The notes under the pieces were generated by a model. The model was not told the DNA's origin. It ran no database searches and worked only from the letters and a program-made list of their open reading frames with translations. From the NCBI GenBank assembly GCA_002839315.1, contig PGXV01000004.1:224787-288786 (forward strand): 64,000 bases of DNA. The letters run 5' to 3'. Positions 51,369 to 60,636 of the stretch are shown here, piece by piece. The stretch comes from Spirochaetae bacterium HGW-Spirochaetae-3 (GTDB taxonomy: Bacteria; Spirochaetota; Spirochaetia; Treponematales; UBA12059). A program made the position numbers and the translations under genes. Position 1 is the stretch's first letter. Every line of letters starts with the position of its first letter.

Positions 51369-53075
51369 TCACTCCTCCCTGAGCCAGGTCCGGATGAGCT
51401 GGGCCACGTCCTCGGGGTGTTCCTTGGCCATGTTGATGGCGTGCTCCTGAAGGTCCAGGCGCTTACGCTCCTCCACGGACATGGATACCTCGATGTTCTG
51501 CTCCTCCGCCTGCCGTATCGCGTTCTCCCTGAGCATCTGCTGCTCCAGGGCCCGCTTCTCCTCGGATATCCTGCGTCTCCGTTCCAGTTCCCTCGACGCG
51601 AGCCTGAACACGATGAACGCGACGAGCAGGAACGCGACGCCTATCAGCGAGTACAGGATCACCTTGTTCGTCTGCTGGCGCCGCAGGAAATCGGCGTCCT
51701 CGCTCTTGAACTGGACGCTCCGGTCGAACTGGATATTCCGCACGGTGACCGAGTCGCCGCGCATCCTGTCGTAGCCTATGGCGTCCCGCACGAGCGCCGC
51801 GGCGGCGTCGAGGTCGGCCTGGTCCACGGCTATATACTCGCGAACTATGCTGCCGTCCGGCCCTACGTCCAGCTCTCCCTTGTCAGTATACTTCCACTTC
51901 CAGACTCCGTCGATATTTACCGATACCGTAACGCGGTCTATCGTCGGCGAGCGCTCTTCCACGCTGGCGCGCTTGTTCAACGCCTCGTTCTGGATCTCGT
52001 GCGTCTGTACGGCCTTGCCGACCATGTTCTGCAGGTCCTTGTAGGCGGGGGCCGTCTGTCCCTCGACGCCAGCAGGCCCTTCGGGGTTGAAGCCGGTTCC
52101 CTGATACTCATAGCTCGTCTTCTCCGTGGACAGCGTGACCGACGGCTGGATAACCGAGTCGTCGTACGGCGTTATCGGGTTGTCTTCCTTGAGCACGAAC
52201 GGGAAATGCTCCTCGGTGGACACGCTCTTCTTGCTCATGTCCATGTCGATCTTGATGTTGAGGTCGCGGACCCGGTCGGAGGTATAGATCTGCTGTAGCG
52301 CCTTGAGCACGGCGGCCCGGTAGTAGGCCTCCTGCTTCTGAACCAGCTGCTGCTCCCGTTTCGTGCGCTCGATGCGGTCGAAGTCCTCGAGTCCCGCGAA
52401 GTCGTTCAGCTGGAGGCCGTTCTGGTCTGTGATGACGATATTGTCGTCGGTTAGCCCGGTGACGGCGAAGCGTATGATCTTCTGGACGCCCTCGAGCTTC
52501 TTCCTGTTGGTCGTGATGTCGGAGCCCGGCTTGGGATACAGTATTACGCTGGCGGTCACCTGCTTCTGGTCGGCCGCGAACAGCTTGTCCTCCGGCAACT
52601 CCAGTACGACGTTGGCCTTGTCGATATCCGCGAGCGACTCGATGTGCTTGGTCACTTCCTGGATGATCGCGTTGCGCAGGTTGATGTCGCGCTCGAAGTT
52701 GGTCACCGTGAACTGGTTTATGGCGAACACCGCCCAGGGGTCGGTACCCCTCGGTATCAGGTCCTCACGGAGCAGTATCGCGTTCGCGCGCGCCCTCGTC
52801 GGCTCGTCCTTCACGTAGAGTACGTTACCCTCGCCGAGGTCGAAGGGGATTCCTTCCTCGTCGAGCCTGCTCGTTATCAGGCGGAGCTCGTCGTCGGACT
52901 TGATGGGCGTGTTTATGAGACGCACCTGCGTAGGGGCGCCCGAGACGGAGACGAGAACGACGACGCCGGCGATGACGGCGACGACGACGCCGGCGAGGAT
53001 CAGCTTCTGGACGATGCCCCACGAACCCCACAGGGACTTGAGGCGATCCATCGTTTTCTTAAGCCATTCGTTCAT
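51369..53075 (-). CDS. fliF: Flagellar MS-ring protein FliF
   Basis: FliF builds the MS-ring around the export gate. The 568-residue protein has a first membrane helix (about residues 20-42), ring-building motifs (AVFAINQFTVTNFERDINLRNAIIQEVTKHIESLADIDKANVVLELPE), a second membrane helix (about 467-490) and a C-terminal FliG-binding tail (MAKEHPEDVAQLIRTWLREE). GGAGGGG precedes the ATG. Confidence 0.97.
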   Translation of the reverse strand: MNEWLKKTMDRLKSLWGSWGIVQKLILAGVVVAVIAGVVVLVSVSGAPTQVRLINTPIKSDDELRLITSRLDEEGIPFDLGEGNVLYVKDEPTRARANAILLREDLIPRGTDPWAVFAINQFTVTNFERDINLRNAIIQEVTKHIESLADIDKANVVLELPEDKLFAADQKQVTASVILYPKPGSDITTNRKKLEGVQKIIRFAVTGLTDDNIVITDQNGLQLNDFAGLEDFDRIERTKREQQLVQKQEAYYRAAVLKALQQIYTSDRVRDLNIKIDMDMSKKSVSTEEHFPFVLKEDNPITPYDDSVIQPSVTLSTEKTSYEYQGTGFNPEGPAGVEGQTAPAYKDLQNMVGKAVQTHEIQNEALNKRASVEERSPTIDRVTVSVNIDGVWKWKYTDKGELDVGPDGSIVREYIAVDQADLDAAAALVRDAIGYDRMRGDSVTVRNIQFDRSVQFKSEDADFLRRQQTNKVILYSLIGVAFLLVAFIVFRLASRELERRRRISEEKRALEQQMLRENAIRQAEEQNIEVSMSVEERKRLDLQEHAINMAKEHPEDVAQLIRTWLREE

Positions 53076-53125
53076 GTTCCCCCTCCCAGAAGAACGAACG
53101 ACGCTAGACCTTCAGGGCCGTAACG

Positions 53126-53521
53126 TCATCTCGTATTGATGATATCCTTCCATGCCCTGACCACGCGGTCGAGCACCGTACGGGTGATGTTCAAGGACAT
53201 ATTGGCCTTGGCCATCGCTATGGTCACGTCATGCGCGTCTACGGAATCGGGATCGATGAGCATCGCCTCCATGGCGTTGGAGCTGTCCGCCTGCGCCGCG
53301 TTGACTCCGTCCATCGCCTTGAGCATCGCGTCCGCGAAGCTGGCCCGCTTCTCCTGACCGAGCTCGGGCGTCCCGCCACCCGTCGCGAAATGCCTCGGAT
53401 CGAGGCGCGACAGCTTCAGCTTGTCGCCGCCCGTTGGCGTGGCGCCGGTCAGCGAGCCGCCGGCCACGGACTGAACGCCTATCTGGCTCGATACGCCCGG
53501 TATTCCGAATAGCGTCGACAT
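53126..53521 (-). CDS. fliE: Rod/MS-ring junction protein FliE
   Basis: FliE joins the rod to the MS-ring. The 131-residue protein has the conserved C-terminus (KRASFADAMLKAMDGVNAAQADSSNAMEAMLIDPDSVDAHDVTIAMAKANMSLNITRTVLDRVVRAWKDIINTR). The N-terminal 45 residues are extra and polar, so it is longer than usual for the family. It lies three bases after flgC. Confidence 0.95.
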   Translation of the reverse strand: MSTLFGIPGVSSQIGVQSVAGGSLTGATPTGGDKLKLSRLDPRHFATGGGTPELGQEKRASFADAMLKAMDGVNAAQADSSNAMEAMLIDPDSVDAHDVTIAMAKANMSLNITRTVLDRVVRAWKDIINTR

Positions 53522-53524
53522 CGC

Positions 53525-53983
53525 CTACCGTCCTATCTCGAGGGCCTTCATGAACATGGCCTTGGATCCGTTGGCTATGGCCGCGTTCGCCTCGTAGGCC
53601 CTCGACGCGGCAATCAGGTCTACCATCTCCGTCACGACGTTTACGTTCGGATACTCGACGTATCCGGCGCGGGGGCCGGTCTGGATGGCGTCCGGGTGCG
53701 TCGGATCGTAGACGAGCCTCGTCTCGGCGGCGTAGTCCTTCTGGACCTCGGATACCCTGACGCCGTCGCCGGCGCCTCCGTCCCACTGGTCGGGAAGGAA
53801 CGGCAGCCGGAAGTACGGCGTATCGGTCCTCGGCCGCAGCACGACTCGGCTACGCCGGAAGGGACCGCCCTCGGGGGTACGGGTCGTCGACTGGTTCGCG
53901 ATGTTGTCGGCGATTACGTCCTGGCGTAGCCGCTCCGCGGTCATTCCCGTAGCCGCTATATTTATGCTCGTGAACATTCCCAT
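53525..53983 (-). CDS. flgC: Proximal rod protein FlgC
   Basis: FlgC is one of the rod subunits. The 152-residue protein has the rod N-terminus (FTSINIAATGMTAERLRQDVIADNIANQSTTRTPEGGPFRR) and C-terminus (YPNVNVVTEMVDLIAASRAYEANAAIANGSKAMFMKALEI). GAGGT precedes the ATG, nine bases after flgB. Confidence 0.96.
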   Translation of the reverse strand: MGMFTSINIAATGMTAERLRQDVIADNIANQSTTRTPEGGPFRRSRVVLRPRTDTPYFRLPFLPDQWDGGAGDGVRVSEVQKDYAAETRLVYDPTHPDAIQTGPRAGYVEYPNVNVVTEMVDLIAASRAYEANAAIANGSKAMFMKALEIGR

Positions 53984-53992
53984 GGTTACCTC

Positions 53993-54412
53993 TTATTTCA
54001 GGACCTGGTTGACCTGGTTGAATTCGAAGGCGGTCGCCTGCGTCATGAGCGTGTATCGCAGCTGGTTCTGCATCGCGGCCATGAATTCCTGCTCGGCATC
54101 GACGTTGTTGCCGTTGTTCTTTGACGTCGACAGGTAGTCGAGCACCCGCCTCGGGGTCACGTCGCGCCAATCGCTGCGCTTCCACGACGCTATATGGCCC
54201 GTCTCGCTCGTAGCCAGCTGAAGGCGCGGCTCGCTCTTCTCGGAATCGATGGCCCGCTTCAGCGACGATTCGAAGTTGATCTCCGATCGCTTAAAATTCG
54301 GCACGTCGGCGTTGGCGACGTTATTGCCGATAACCTCGTAGCGCAGTACGGAAACGTCCATGCTGCGCTGCAAGAGGTCTATCGTCCTACCGAACGTCGT
54401 ATTCTCAAGCAT
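53993..54412 (-). CDS. flgB: Proximal rod protein FlgB
   Basis: FlgB is the first gene of the flagellar segment. The 139-residue protein has the family N-terminus (LQRSMDVSVLRYEVIGNNVANADVPNFKRSEINF) and C-terminus (NNVDAEQEFMAAMQNQLRYTLMTQATAFEFNQVNQVL). GGAGGTGG precedes the ATG by a few bases. A candidate sigma-28 promoter lies about 50 bases upstream. Confidence 0.96.
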   Translation of the reverse strand: MLENTTFGRTIDLLQRSMDVSVLRYEVIGNNVANADVPNFKRSEINFESSLKRAIDSEKSEPRLQLATSETGHIASWKRSDWRDVTPRRVLDYLSTSKNNGNNVDAEQEFMAAMQNQLRYTLMTQATAFEFNQVNQVLK

Positions 54413-54462
54413 CGGTCCACCTCCATGGGACAGCCGTAAACCGGCGCGCCCCTCACCTTCAC

Positions 54463-54489
54463 TTATCGGCCCGTTATCGCGGGCTTGTA
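54463..54489 (-). promoter_or_regulatory. Candidate sigma-28 promoter for the flgB operon
   Basis: On the minus strand TACA (54489-54486), a 15-base spacer and GCCGATAA (54470-54463) closely match the sigma-28 consensus TAAA-N15-GCCGATAA. A start near 54456 gives a leader of about 44 bases. A GC hairpin overlaps the spacer. Confidence 0.6.
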
Positions 54490-54501
54490 ACGCTAATTAA
54501 A

Positions 54502-54608
54502 CGAAGAGGATATGAGAATAAGCTTCAAACCAAGAGAATCGTAGTTCCGCATAGATTCCAACTTCCATATTTCCCTCATTCTCCCCTCTTGTTCCCTTAT
54601 CCTCTGCG
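54502..54608 (-). repeat. Imperfect 21-bp inverted repeat in the hslU-flgB gap
   Basis: The arms at 54502-54522 and 54588-54608 match at 17 of 21 positions (core AGAGGATA) and flank about 65 bases. The segment is relatively AT-rich and strongly purine/pyrimidine-biased. A 28-codon reading frame with a good ribosome site (ATG 54579 to TAG 54493, minus strand) starts inside it. The region separates hslU from the sigma-28-like promoter. Confidence 0.5.
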
Positions 54609-54623
54609 TTGTCCCCTTCGCGC

Positions 54624-56024
54624 CTATAATATGAACTTGGCCAGGTCTTCGGATTCGAACACGCCCTTGAAGCGACCGTCGACGAATTCGGGCGTGATCC
54701 CGACCTTCTGGCCGCTCATCTCAGGCGCGTCGAACGATACTTCCTCGAGCAGCCGTTCCATGATCGTATGCAATCGCCTCGCGCCGATGTTCTCGGTCTG
54801 GGAATTGGCCTTCTCGGCCACCGAAGCCAATCGCTCGACGGCGGCTGGCGAGAACGACAGCTCGACGCCCTCGGTGCTAAGGAGCTGGGTATACTGCGTC
54901 ACGAGGGCGTTCTCCGGCTCGGTCAGGATGCGGACGAAATCCGACGCCGACAGGGCCTCGAGTTCGACGCGGATCGGGAAGCGGCCCTGGAGCTCCGGGA
55001 TCAGGTCCGACGGCTTGGACACGTTGAAGGCGCCCGCGGCTATGAACAGCACGTGGGTCGTATCCACGACTCCGTACTTCGTCGTGACCTTCGAGCCCTC
55101 CACGATAGGCAGGATGTCCCGCTGGACTCCCTCGCGCGACACGTCCATGCCGCCGCCCGAGCGACCTTCGCGCGTGGCGATCTTGTCTATCTCGTCGATG
55201 AACACGATGCCCGACTGCTCGACGCGTTCCCTGGCCTCGGCGGACGCCCGGTCCTTATCGACGAGGCGGTCCGATTCTTCCTCGAGTATGATACGCCTCG
55301 CGTCCTTTATCGCTACGTTCCGCTTCTTCTTCTTTCCGCCGAAGATGTTAGCCAGGCCGGAGAAGGCCGATTCGAGGTCCTCCATCTGCTGCCCTGCCAG
55401 CATCTCTATCGACGGCGTCGCCTGGGCCGAGACCTGCACCTCTACTTCCTTGTCCTCGAGCGTGCCGTCGCGGAGCATCTTCCGGAATTTCTCCCTGGTA
55501 TCGTTACCCTTAGAGGGCGCGATCACCGGGCTTGCCCAGGTATCGGGGCGCGCGTCGGCGGTGCTCGCCTGCGCAGGCGCGTCGGGTTTCGGGCCGAGAC
55601 CGGGCAACAACAGGTCGAGAAGCCGCTCTTCGGTGCGCTTTTCAGCGTCGTCCTTGACTCTCGCGGCCATCTCTTCCATCACCATCCGGTACCCGGCGGC
55701 CATCAGGTCCCGTATCATCGATTCGACGTCGCGGCCGACGTAGCCCACTTCGGTGTACTTGGTCGCTTCCACCTTGACGAAGGGCGCATCGCACAGCCTG
55801 GCGAGCCGCCTCGCGATCTCGGTCTTGCCTACGCCCGTCGGGCCTATCATAAGGATATTCTTGGGAGCTATCTCCTCGCGGGCGGCTTCGGGCAGCAGCT
55901 TGCGGCGCAGCCTGTTACGCAGTGCTATAGCGACGGCTCGCTTGGCCTTGTTCTGGCCGATGATATAGCGGTCGAGCTCCTCGACCACGCGCCGGGGCGT
56001 GAATACCTGGAAATCTTCCTTCAC
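54624..56024 (-). CDS. hslU: HslU, ATPase of the HslUV protease
   Basis: HslU unfolds proteins and feeds them to HslV. The 466-residue protein has [29 protein letters not shown] at the start, Walker A GPTGVGKT at 61-68, an inserted I-domain (about 110-270), Walker [12 protein letters not shown] and the C-terminal segment ending KFIL that inserts into HslV. It starts at GTG 56024 in a GTGA overlap with hslV. It is the last gene before the flagellar block, as in Borrelia. Confidence 0.97.
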   Translation of the reverse strand: MKEDFQVFTPRRVVEELDRYIIGQNKAKRAVAIALRNRLRRKLLPEAAREEIAPKNILMIGPTGVGKTEIARRLARLCDAPFVKVEATKYTEVGYVGRDVESMIRDLMAAGYRMVMEEMAARVKDDAEKRTEERLLDLLLPGLGPKPDAPAQASTADARPDTWASPVIAPSKGNDTREKFRKMLRDGTLEDKEVEVQVSAQATPSIEMLAGQQMEDLESAFSGLANIFGGKKKKRNVAIKDARRIILEEESDRLVDKDRASAEARERVEQSGIVFIDEIDKIATREGRSGGGMDVSREGVQRDILPIVEGSKVTTKYGVVDTTHVLFIAAGAFNVSKPSDLIPELQGRFPIRVELEALSASDFVRILTEPENALVTQYTQLLSTEGVELSFSPAAVERLASVAEKANSQTENIGARRLHTIMERLLEEVSFDAPEMSGQKVGITPEFVDGRFKGVFESEDLAKFIL

Positions 56025-56557
56025 GGGAGCTCCTCCACGAGTATCCTGTCGTTGGTATAGATGCATATGCCGCCGGCTATGCCGAGGCTGCGCTTGGCTA
56101 TCTCGGCGGCTGACAGGTCGCTGGTATCGAGGTATGCGAGCGCGGCGGCGTAGGCGTAGTTGCCGCCCGAGCCTATCGCTATCGCGTCGCCGGCGGGCTC
56201 TATGACGTCGCCGGTACCGGACAGCAGCAGGGTCTTCTCCTTGTCGGCGACGAGCAGTAGAGCCTCGAGCTTGCGAAGCATCTTGTCGGTACGCCAATCC
56301 TTGGCCAGTTCTACAGCCGCTCGGGTCAGGTCGCCCTGGTATTCCTTTATCTTGACCTCGAAATGCTCGAGCAGCGTGAAGGCGTCGGCGGTGGCGCCGG
56401 CGAACCCCGTCAACACCTTGCCGTCGTAGATCGTACGCACCTTGCGCGCGTTGCTCTTCATGACCGTCTCGCCCATGGTCACCTGGCCGTCGCCGGCCAT
56501 CGCGACCTTGCCGTCGCGCCTCACCGCTATTATCGTCGTGCTCCGAATCTTCGTCAT
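56021..56557 (-). CDS. hslV: HslV, peptidase of the HslUV protease
   Basis: HslV is a bacterial proteasome-like peptidase. The 178-residue precursor has the catalytic Thr at residue 7 (MTKIRS then [23 protein letters not shown]), exposed after removal of six residues, plus the family segments [30 protein letters not shown] and [17 protein letters not shown]. Start and stop overlap the neighbours by four bases. Confidence 0.96.
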   Translation of the reverse strand: MTKIRSTTIIAVRRDGKVAMAGDGQVTMGETVMKSNARKVRTIYDGKVLTGFAGATADAFTLLEHFEVKIKEYQGDLTRAAVELAKDWRTDKMLRKLEALLLVADKEKTLLLSGTGDVIEPAGDAIAIGSGGNYAYAAALAYLDTSDLSAAEIAKRSLGIAGGICIYTNDRILVEELP

Positions 56558-57480
56558 CTCGTCTTCCCTCCGGCGGCCGCATCGCTACCCGCGTGGGTCG
56601 CGTGCGGATGAGCCCCGTCGTACACCGAGCGTAGCCGCGCGATGTCGACGTGCGTATATATCTGAGTCGTAGAGATATTCTCATGCCCCAGCAGGGCCTG
56701 TACGATACGTATGTCGGCTCCTCGCCCCACGAGGTGGGTCGCGAAGCTATGCCTGAATCCATGCGGCGACAGGCGCTTTCCCTGGCCCGAGCGAACGGAG
56801 CGCCGTTCGACGATGTACGCGATGCCGCGCGCCGAGAGCGGACCGGACTTCGCGTTGAGGAACAGCGTGGACGCCGCGGACTCCGAGTCGAGCCTGGCCG
56901 ACCGATACGGCAACCAGGCGCGGATGGCGTCGACGGCCTTGCCCGACAGGAAGACGGTACGCTGCTTGGAGCCCTTGCCCGTGACGCGCGCGTGCCCCGC
57001 GGGAAGGTCGACGTCGGCCAGGGCTAGCCCAGCCAGCTCCGAGACGCGGCAGCCGGTGCTGTACAGCGTCTCGAAGATTGCCCGGTCGCGCGCTCCGGCG
57101 AACCCGTCGCCGGACGCGCTCTCTATCAGCTCGGCCATCTCGCCTTCGAACAGGAACGACGGCAGCGTCCTGGCCAGGGGCAGGGACTCGACGTCCTTTG
57201 CCGGATTCGCTGCTACCTTGCCGAATCGCACGAGATAGCGATAGAAGCCTTTGACCGCCGACAGGGCGCGGTTGATCGAGCTGGACTGGTACCCGTCGCG
57301 GACTAGTCCCGCGACGAAGGACCTGGCGTCGGCCGGGGTCGCCGTCTCCGGCGAGCATCCGCCGAGCCGGCACGACGCCTCGTAGAGCCGCAGGTCGTCC
57401 CTGTACGCCTCGACCGTCCGCAGTGAAAGCGAACGGATCGCGCTCAGGTAGGCCAGGTAGGCCTCAATCGACGTTGACAT
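56554..57480 (-). CDS. xerC: Tyrosine recombinase XerC-like
   Basis: Xer recombinases resolve chromosome dimers at dif. The 308-residue protein has an N-terminal SAM-like domain and a catalytic domain with Arg ([11 protein letters not shown]), His-x-x-Arg ([12 protein letters not shown]), Gly-His ([11 protein letters not shown]) and Tyr (IYTHVD). It overlaps topA by 17 bases. A second Xer gene lies four genes upstream in the same run, so the two may be partners. Which is XerC and which XerD is judged by position only. Confidence 0.87.
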   Translation of the reverse strand: MSTSIEAYLAYLSAIRSLSLRTVEAYRDDLRLYEASCRLGGCSPETATPADARSFVAGLVRDGYQSSSINRALSAVKGFYRYLVRFGKVAANPAKDVESLPLARTLPSFLFEGEMAELIESASGDGFAGARDRAIFETLYSTGCRVSELAGLALADVDLPAGHARVTGKGSKQRTVFLSGKAVDAIRAWLPYRSARLDSESAASTLFLNAKSGPLSARGIAYIVERRSVRSGQGKRLSPHGFRHSFATHLVGRGADIRIVQALLGHENISTTQIYTHVDIARLRSVYDGAHPHATHAGSDAAAGGKTR

Positions 57481-59629
57481 GCTCTTCGTCCTGACTATGG
57501 AGATAGCCGCAGGCCGGGTTTATGCAGGCCTTGTACGAACCGCGCTTCTTGTCGAAGCGCTCCACGAGGAACCAGCCGCACTTGGGGCAATAACTATTCG
57601 TCGGCTTGTAGTACGTTATGAAGTCGCATTCAGGATAGTTGGAGCAACCGTAGAATTCCCGCCCGCGGCCCTTGGACTTACGCCTCGCCACGATCTCGCC
57701 GGAACAACCCGGACTGGGGCAGCGGGCGAGCGGAATGGATTTAGTGTTCTTGCAGTCGGGGAAGCCCGTGCACGCGAGGAAGAAGCCGAACCGCCCGAGC
57801 TTCTTGACCATCGGCTTCCCGCATTTCTCGCAGACCTTGTCGGTCGGTTCGTCGAGGCTGCCCTTGAACGACTGGAGCGTCTCCATGATGTCGTCGATGC
57901 GTTTCTTGAACGGCCCGTAGAAGCCGCTTATCGCCGCTACCCAGTCGCTCCTCGATTCCTCTACCGCGTCGAGCATGGATTCCATGTCGGCGGTAAAACC
58001 GGCGTTGACGACGTCAGGGAACGAATCGACGAGGATCTCGTTGATCTTGCGACCGAGCGTCGTCGGGACGAGCTGCTTATTCTCCCTCGTCACGTAATAG
58101 CGCTCGAGCAGCACCGAGATGATGGGCGCGTAGGTCGACGGCCGGCCGATGCCCTTCTCCTCGAGGATCTTGATGATGGACGCGTCGGTAAACCGGGCCG
58201 ATCCCTGGGTAAAATGCTGCTCCGGCCTATAATCCTCGAGCCTCAGTTCCTCGCCCAGGCGAACGTCCGGCAGGGTCGATTCCTTGTCTTCCTTGGATGC
58301 CAGCAGCTTTATGACCTTGTAGAATCCTTTTTCGACGAGGCGCGACGCGTTGACGCGGAAGGTCGCCGCGCCGGCGTTCACGTCCATCGCGGTAGACCTC
58401 TGCTTGGCGGGAGTCATCTGGCTAGCCACGAAACGCTCCCAGATGATTCCGTAGAGCTTCTGCTGGTCCTTGTTGAGATATTCCTTGATGGATTCGAGCG
58501 TGTACGCGACCATCGTGGGCCGTATCGCCTCGTGCGCGTCCTGCGCCTTCTTGTCGGTCGCGTAGACCGTCGGCTCCGGCGGCAGCTCGGCGGGAAAATG
58601 CTCGCCGAGCCAGGTCCTTACTTCCTTGAGCGCTACGTCCGAGACGCGTACCGAGTCGGTCCTCATGTAGGTTATGAGACCGATGCGCGTGGAGCCTATA
58701 TTGATGCCCTCGTACAGCTGCTGCGCTATCTGCATCGTCTTCTTGCTGGTGAAGCCGAGGCGATTGGCGGCGGTCTGCTGTAGCTTGGACGTCGTGAACG
58801 GCGGCTTGGGCCGAACGACGCGCTCGCTATCCTTTACGTCGCCGACCGTGCACGGCGCGCCGTCGATGGCGTCCGTCACCGTCTTGACCTCGGATTCGCT
58901 CTTCAGGTCGACCTTCTCTCCTTCGAAGGAGACGAGCTCGCCCAGGAACGAGTAGCGTCCCTTCTTGAAGTCCGCCTCGAGGGTCCAGTACTCTTCAGGG
59001 ATGAACGACTCGACCTCGGCCTCGCGCTCGCAGATGAGCCTGAGCGCCACCGACTGCACGCGCCCCGCGGACAGGCCGTTCTTGACCTTCTTCCACAGGA
59101 GGGGCGACAGGTTATATCCGACGAGGCGATCGAGGACGCGCCGCGCCTTCTGCGCGTTGACCTTGTCCTCGTCGATGGTCCGCGGCTCCTTGACAGCGTC
59201 GCGTATCGCCTGGGGCGTAATCTCGTTGAACACGATCCGCTTGATCTCCAGGCCTTCGTTCTTCTGCGCGAGGGCTCCGCGGATATGGAAGGAGATAGCT
59301 TCTCCCTCCCGGTCGTTATCAGAGGCGAGCAGCACGGTCTTGGACTTCTTGGCCGCCTTCTGAAGCTCCTTTAAAAGCTTGGCCTTGCCGCGTATCGTCA
59401 GGTACTCCGGCACGAAGCCGTTGTCGACGTCGACGCCGAGCCTCGACTTGGGAAGGTCTATCAGGTGTCCCATCGACGCCAGCACGATATACGAACCGCC
59501 CAGGTACTTCTCTATGGTTTTCGCCTTGGCCGGGGATTCAACGATTACCAGCGTCGGCTTCTCGGGGACCTTCTTTGGCTTAATGCTCTTCTTAACCGCG
59601 GCCGCCGGTTTTTCGCTCACCATACTCAT
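57464..59629 (-). CDS. topA: DNA topoisomerase I
   Basis: TopA relaxes negative supercoils. The 721-residue enzyme has the Toprim domain (LVIVESPAKAKTIEKYLG, LLASDNDREGEAISFHI), the active-site Tyr in GLITYMRTDSVRVS, and three C-terminal four-Cys zinc ribbons (CEKCGKPMVKKLGRFGFFLACTGFPDC, CPSPGCSGEI...CSNYPEC, CPKCGWFLVERFDKKRGSYKACINPAC). The start at ATG 59629 overlaps the dprA stop by four bases; ATG 59623 is possible. Confidence 0.97.
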   Translation of the reverse strand: MSMVSEKPAAAVKKSIKPKKVPEKPTLVIVESPAKAKTIEKYLGGSYIVLASMGHLIDLPKSRLGVDVDNGFVPEYLTIRGKAKLLKELQKAAKKSKTVLLASDNDREGEAISFHIRGALAQKNEGLEIKRIVFNEITPQAIRDAVKEPRTIDEDKVNAQKARRVLDRLVGYNLSPLLWKKVKNGLSAGRVQSVALRLICEREAEVESFIPEEYWTLEADFKKGRYSFLGELVSFEGEKVDLKSESEVKTVTDAIDGAPCTVGDVKDSERVVRPKPPFTTSKLQQTAANRLGFTSKKTMQIAQQLYEGINIGSTRIGLITYMRTDSVRVSDVALKEVRTWLGEHFPAELPPEPTVYATDKKAQDAHEAIRPTMVAYTLESIKEYLNKDQQKLYGIIWERFVASQMTPAKQRSTAMDVNAGAATFRVNASRLVEKGFYKVIKLLASKEDKESTLPDVRLGEELRLEDYRPEQHFTQGSARFTDASIIKILEEKGIGRPSTYAPIISVLLERYYVTRENKQLVPTTLGRKINEILVDSFPDVVNAGFTADMESMLDAVEESRSDWVAAISGFYGPFKKRIDDIMETLQSFKGSLDEPTDKVCEKCGKPMVKKLGRFGFFLACTGFPDCKNTKSIPLARCPSPGCSGEIVARRKSKGRGREFYGCSNYPECDFITYYKPTNSYCPKCGWFLVERFDKKRGSYKACINPACGYLHSQDEEHVNVD

Positions 59630-60636
59630 GTACTCCTACTCGCTTGCTCGGCGCTCGGTCCATGCCCGCAACGGCTCGCTCCCCTGCGGCTACGCGCTAG
59701 GCGCCGTCGGGATCGACGGTTGCGCGCGCCGCGGCGCAGAGTGAGCGTAGAGCGTCCGCGACCGTCGCGCCAATCCTCTATGATATCGCCGAAGCACGAG
59801 AGCGTCACCGCCCCGTCGGCCGCGAGCGAGTCCGAGCCCGCCGACCTTATTCCGCCCATGCACGAAGCCACGACGTATACGTCGCGGCCTTCTTCCAGCG
59901 CGAAGGCGGCGCTTATCAGCGCGCCCGATCCGCCCGGAGCCTCGACGACGACGGTCGAACGGCACAGACCGGCCAGTATCCTGTTACGCTCGGGGAAAGT
60001 CCAGCGCGACGGAAGGGTTCCCGGCGGATATTCCGAGGCGAAACCGCCTCCAGAAGCCACTATCCTCGAAGCCAGTTCCTTGTTCGACGCCGGGTAGACG
60101 GCGTCGATACCGCGTCCTAGCACGGCGAAGGTCGCGCCTCGGACGGCGAGAGCGCCTCGATGGGCGGCCGAATCGATGCCTCGCGCCAGGCCCGACACGA
60201 CCCATACGCCGGCCGCGCCGGCTTCCATGCCCAGCGCCGCAGCGGCGTCGAGGCCTCGTCCGGTCGGGAACCTGGTGCCGACTATAGCGACGGACGGTCG
60301 CCCCTGGTCGGGGAGACGGCCGCGCACGTACAGCATGAACGGCGGCCTCGCCGTCTCGCGCAGGATGGCCGGATATCCCGGATCATAATAAGAGAACGAC
60401 GATCCGCCGACTCCGTCCAGGTAGGAGGCGTCGCGCTCGGCCTCGGCAGCCCAGGAGAGAGGGTCCCACGCGGCGCCATGCAGCGATCTACCGACTATCC
60501 TCTCTACGTCCCCGAGGCGAAGCGACGCCAGCGGCGCCGTTCCGACGGCTCCGAGCAACCGGATACGCTCGCGGGCCGAGAGATACGGCATCCGCGCTAT
60601 CGCCATCGCCGCCCCGGAGGCCATGCTATTTACCAT
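59626..60636 (-). CDS. dprA: DNA processing protein DprA (Smf)
   Basis: DprA loads RecA on incoming single-stranded DNA during transformation. The 336-residue protein has a short N-terminal part and a Rossmann-like domain with VAIVGTRFPTGRGLDAA, VVSGLARGIDSAAHRGAL, VLGRGIDAVYPASNKEL and FPERNRILAGL. The C-terminal tail is Arg-rich and low-complexity in place of the usual winged-helix domain. The start overlaps the upstream lipoprotein gene; ATG 60624 is an alternative. Other com genes are not seen. Confidence 0.92.
   Translation of the reverse strand: MVNSMASGAAMAIARMPYLSARERIRLLGAVGTAPLASLRLGDVERIVGRSLHGAAWDPLSWAAEAERDASYLDGVGGSSFSYYDPGYPAILRETARPPFMLYVRGRLPDQGRPSVAIVGTRFPTGRGLDAAAALGMEAGAAGVWVVSGLARGIDSAAHRGALAVRGATFAVLGRGIDAVYPASNKELASRIVASGGGFASEYPPGTLPSRWTFPERNRILAGLCRSTVVVEAPGGSGALISAAFALEEGRDVYVVASCMGGIRSAGSDSLAADGAVTLSCFGDIIEDWRDGRGRSTLTLRRGARNRRSRRRLARSRRGASRCGHGPSAEQASRST

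Noticed and set aside
49671-52298. Open frame of 875 codons on the + strand across fliH, fliG and fliF
   Set aside because: It is antisense to three well-supported flagellar genes, has biased composition and no recognisable domain; it is an effect of GC-rich codon use.
54493-54579. 28-codon gene before flgB listed as a real CDS
   Set aside because: It has a good ribosome site, but the frame is short, lies within an inverted repeat and matches no family, so it is kept only as part of a finding.
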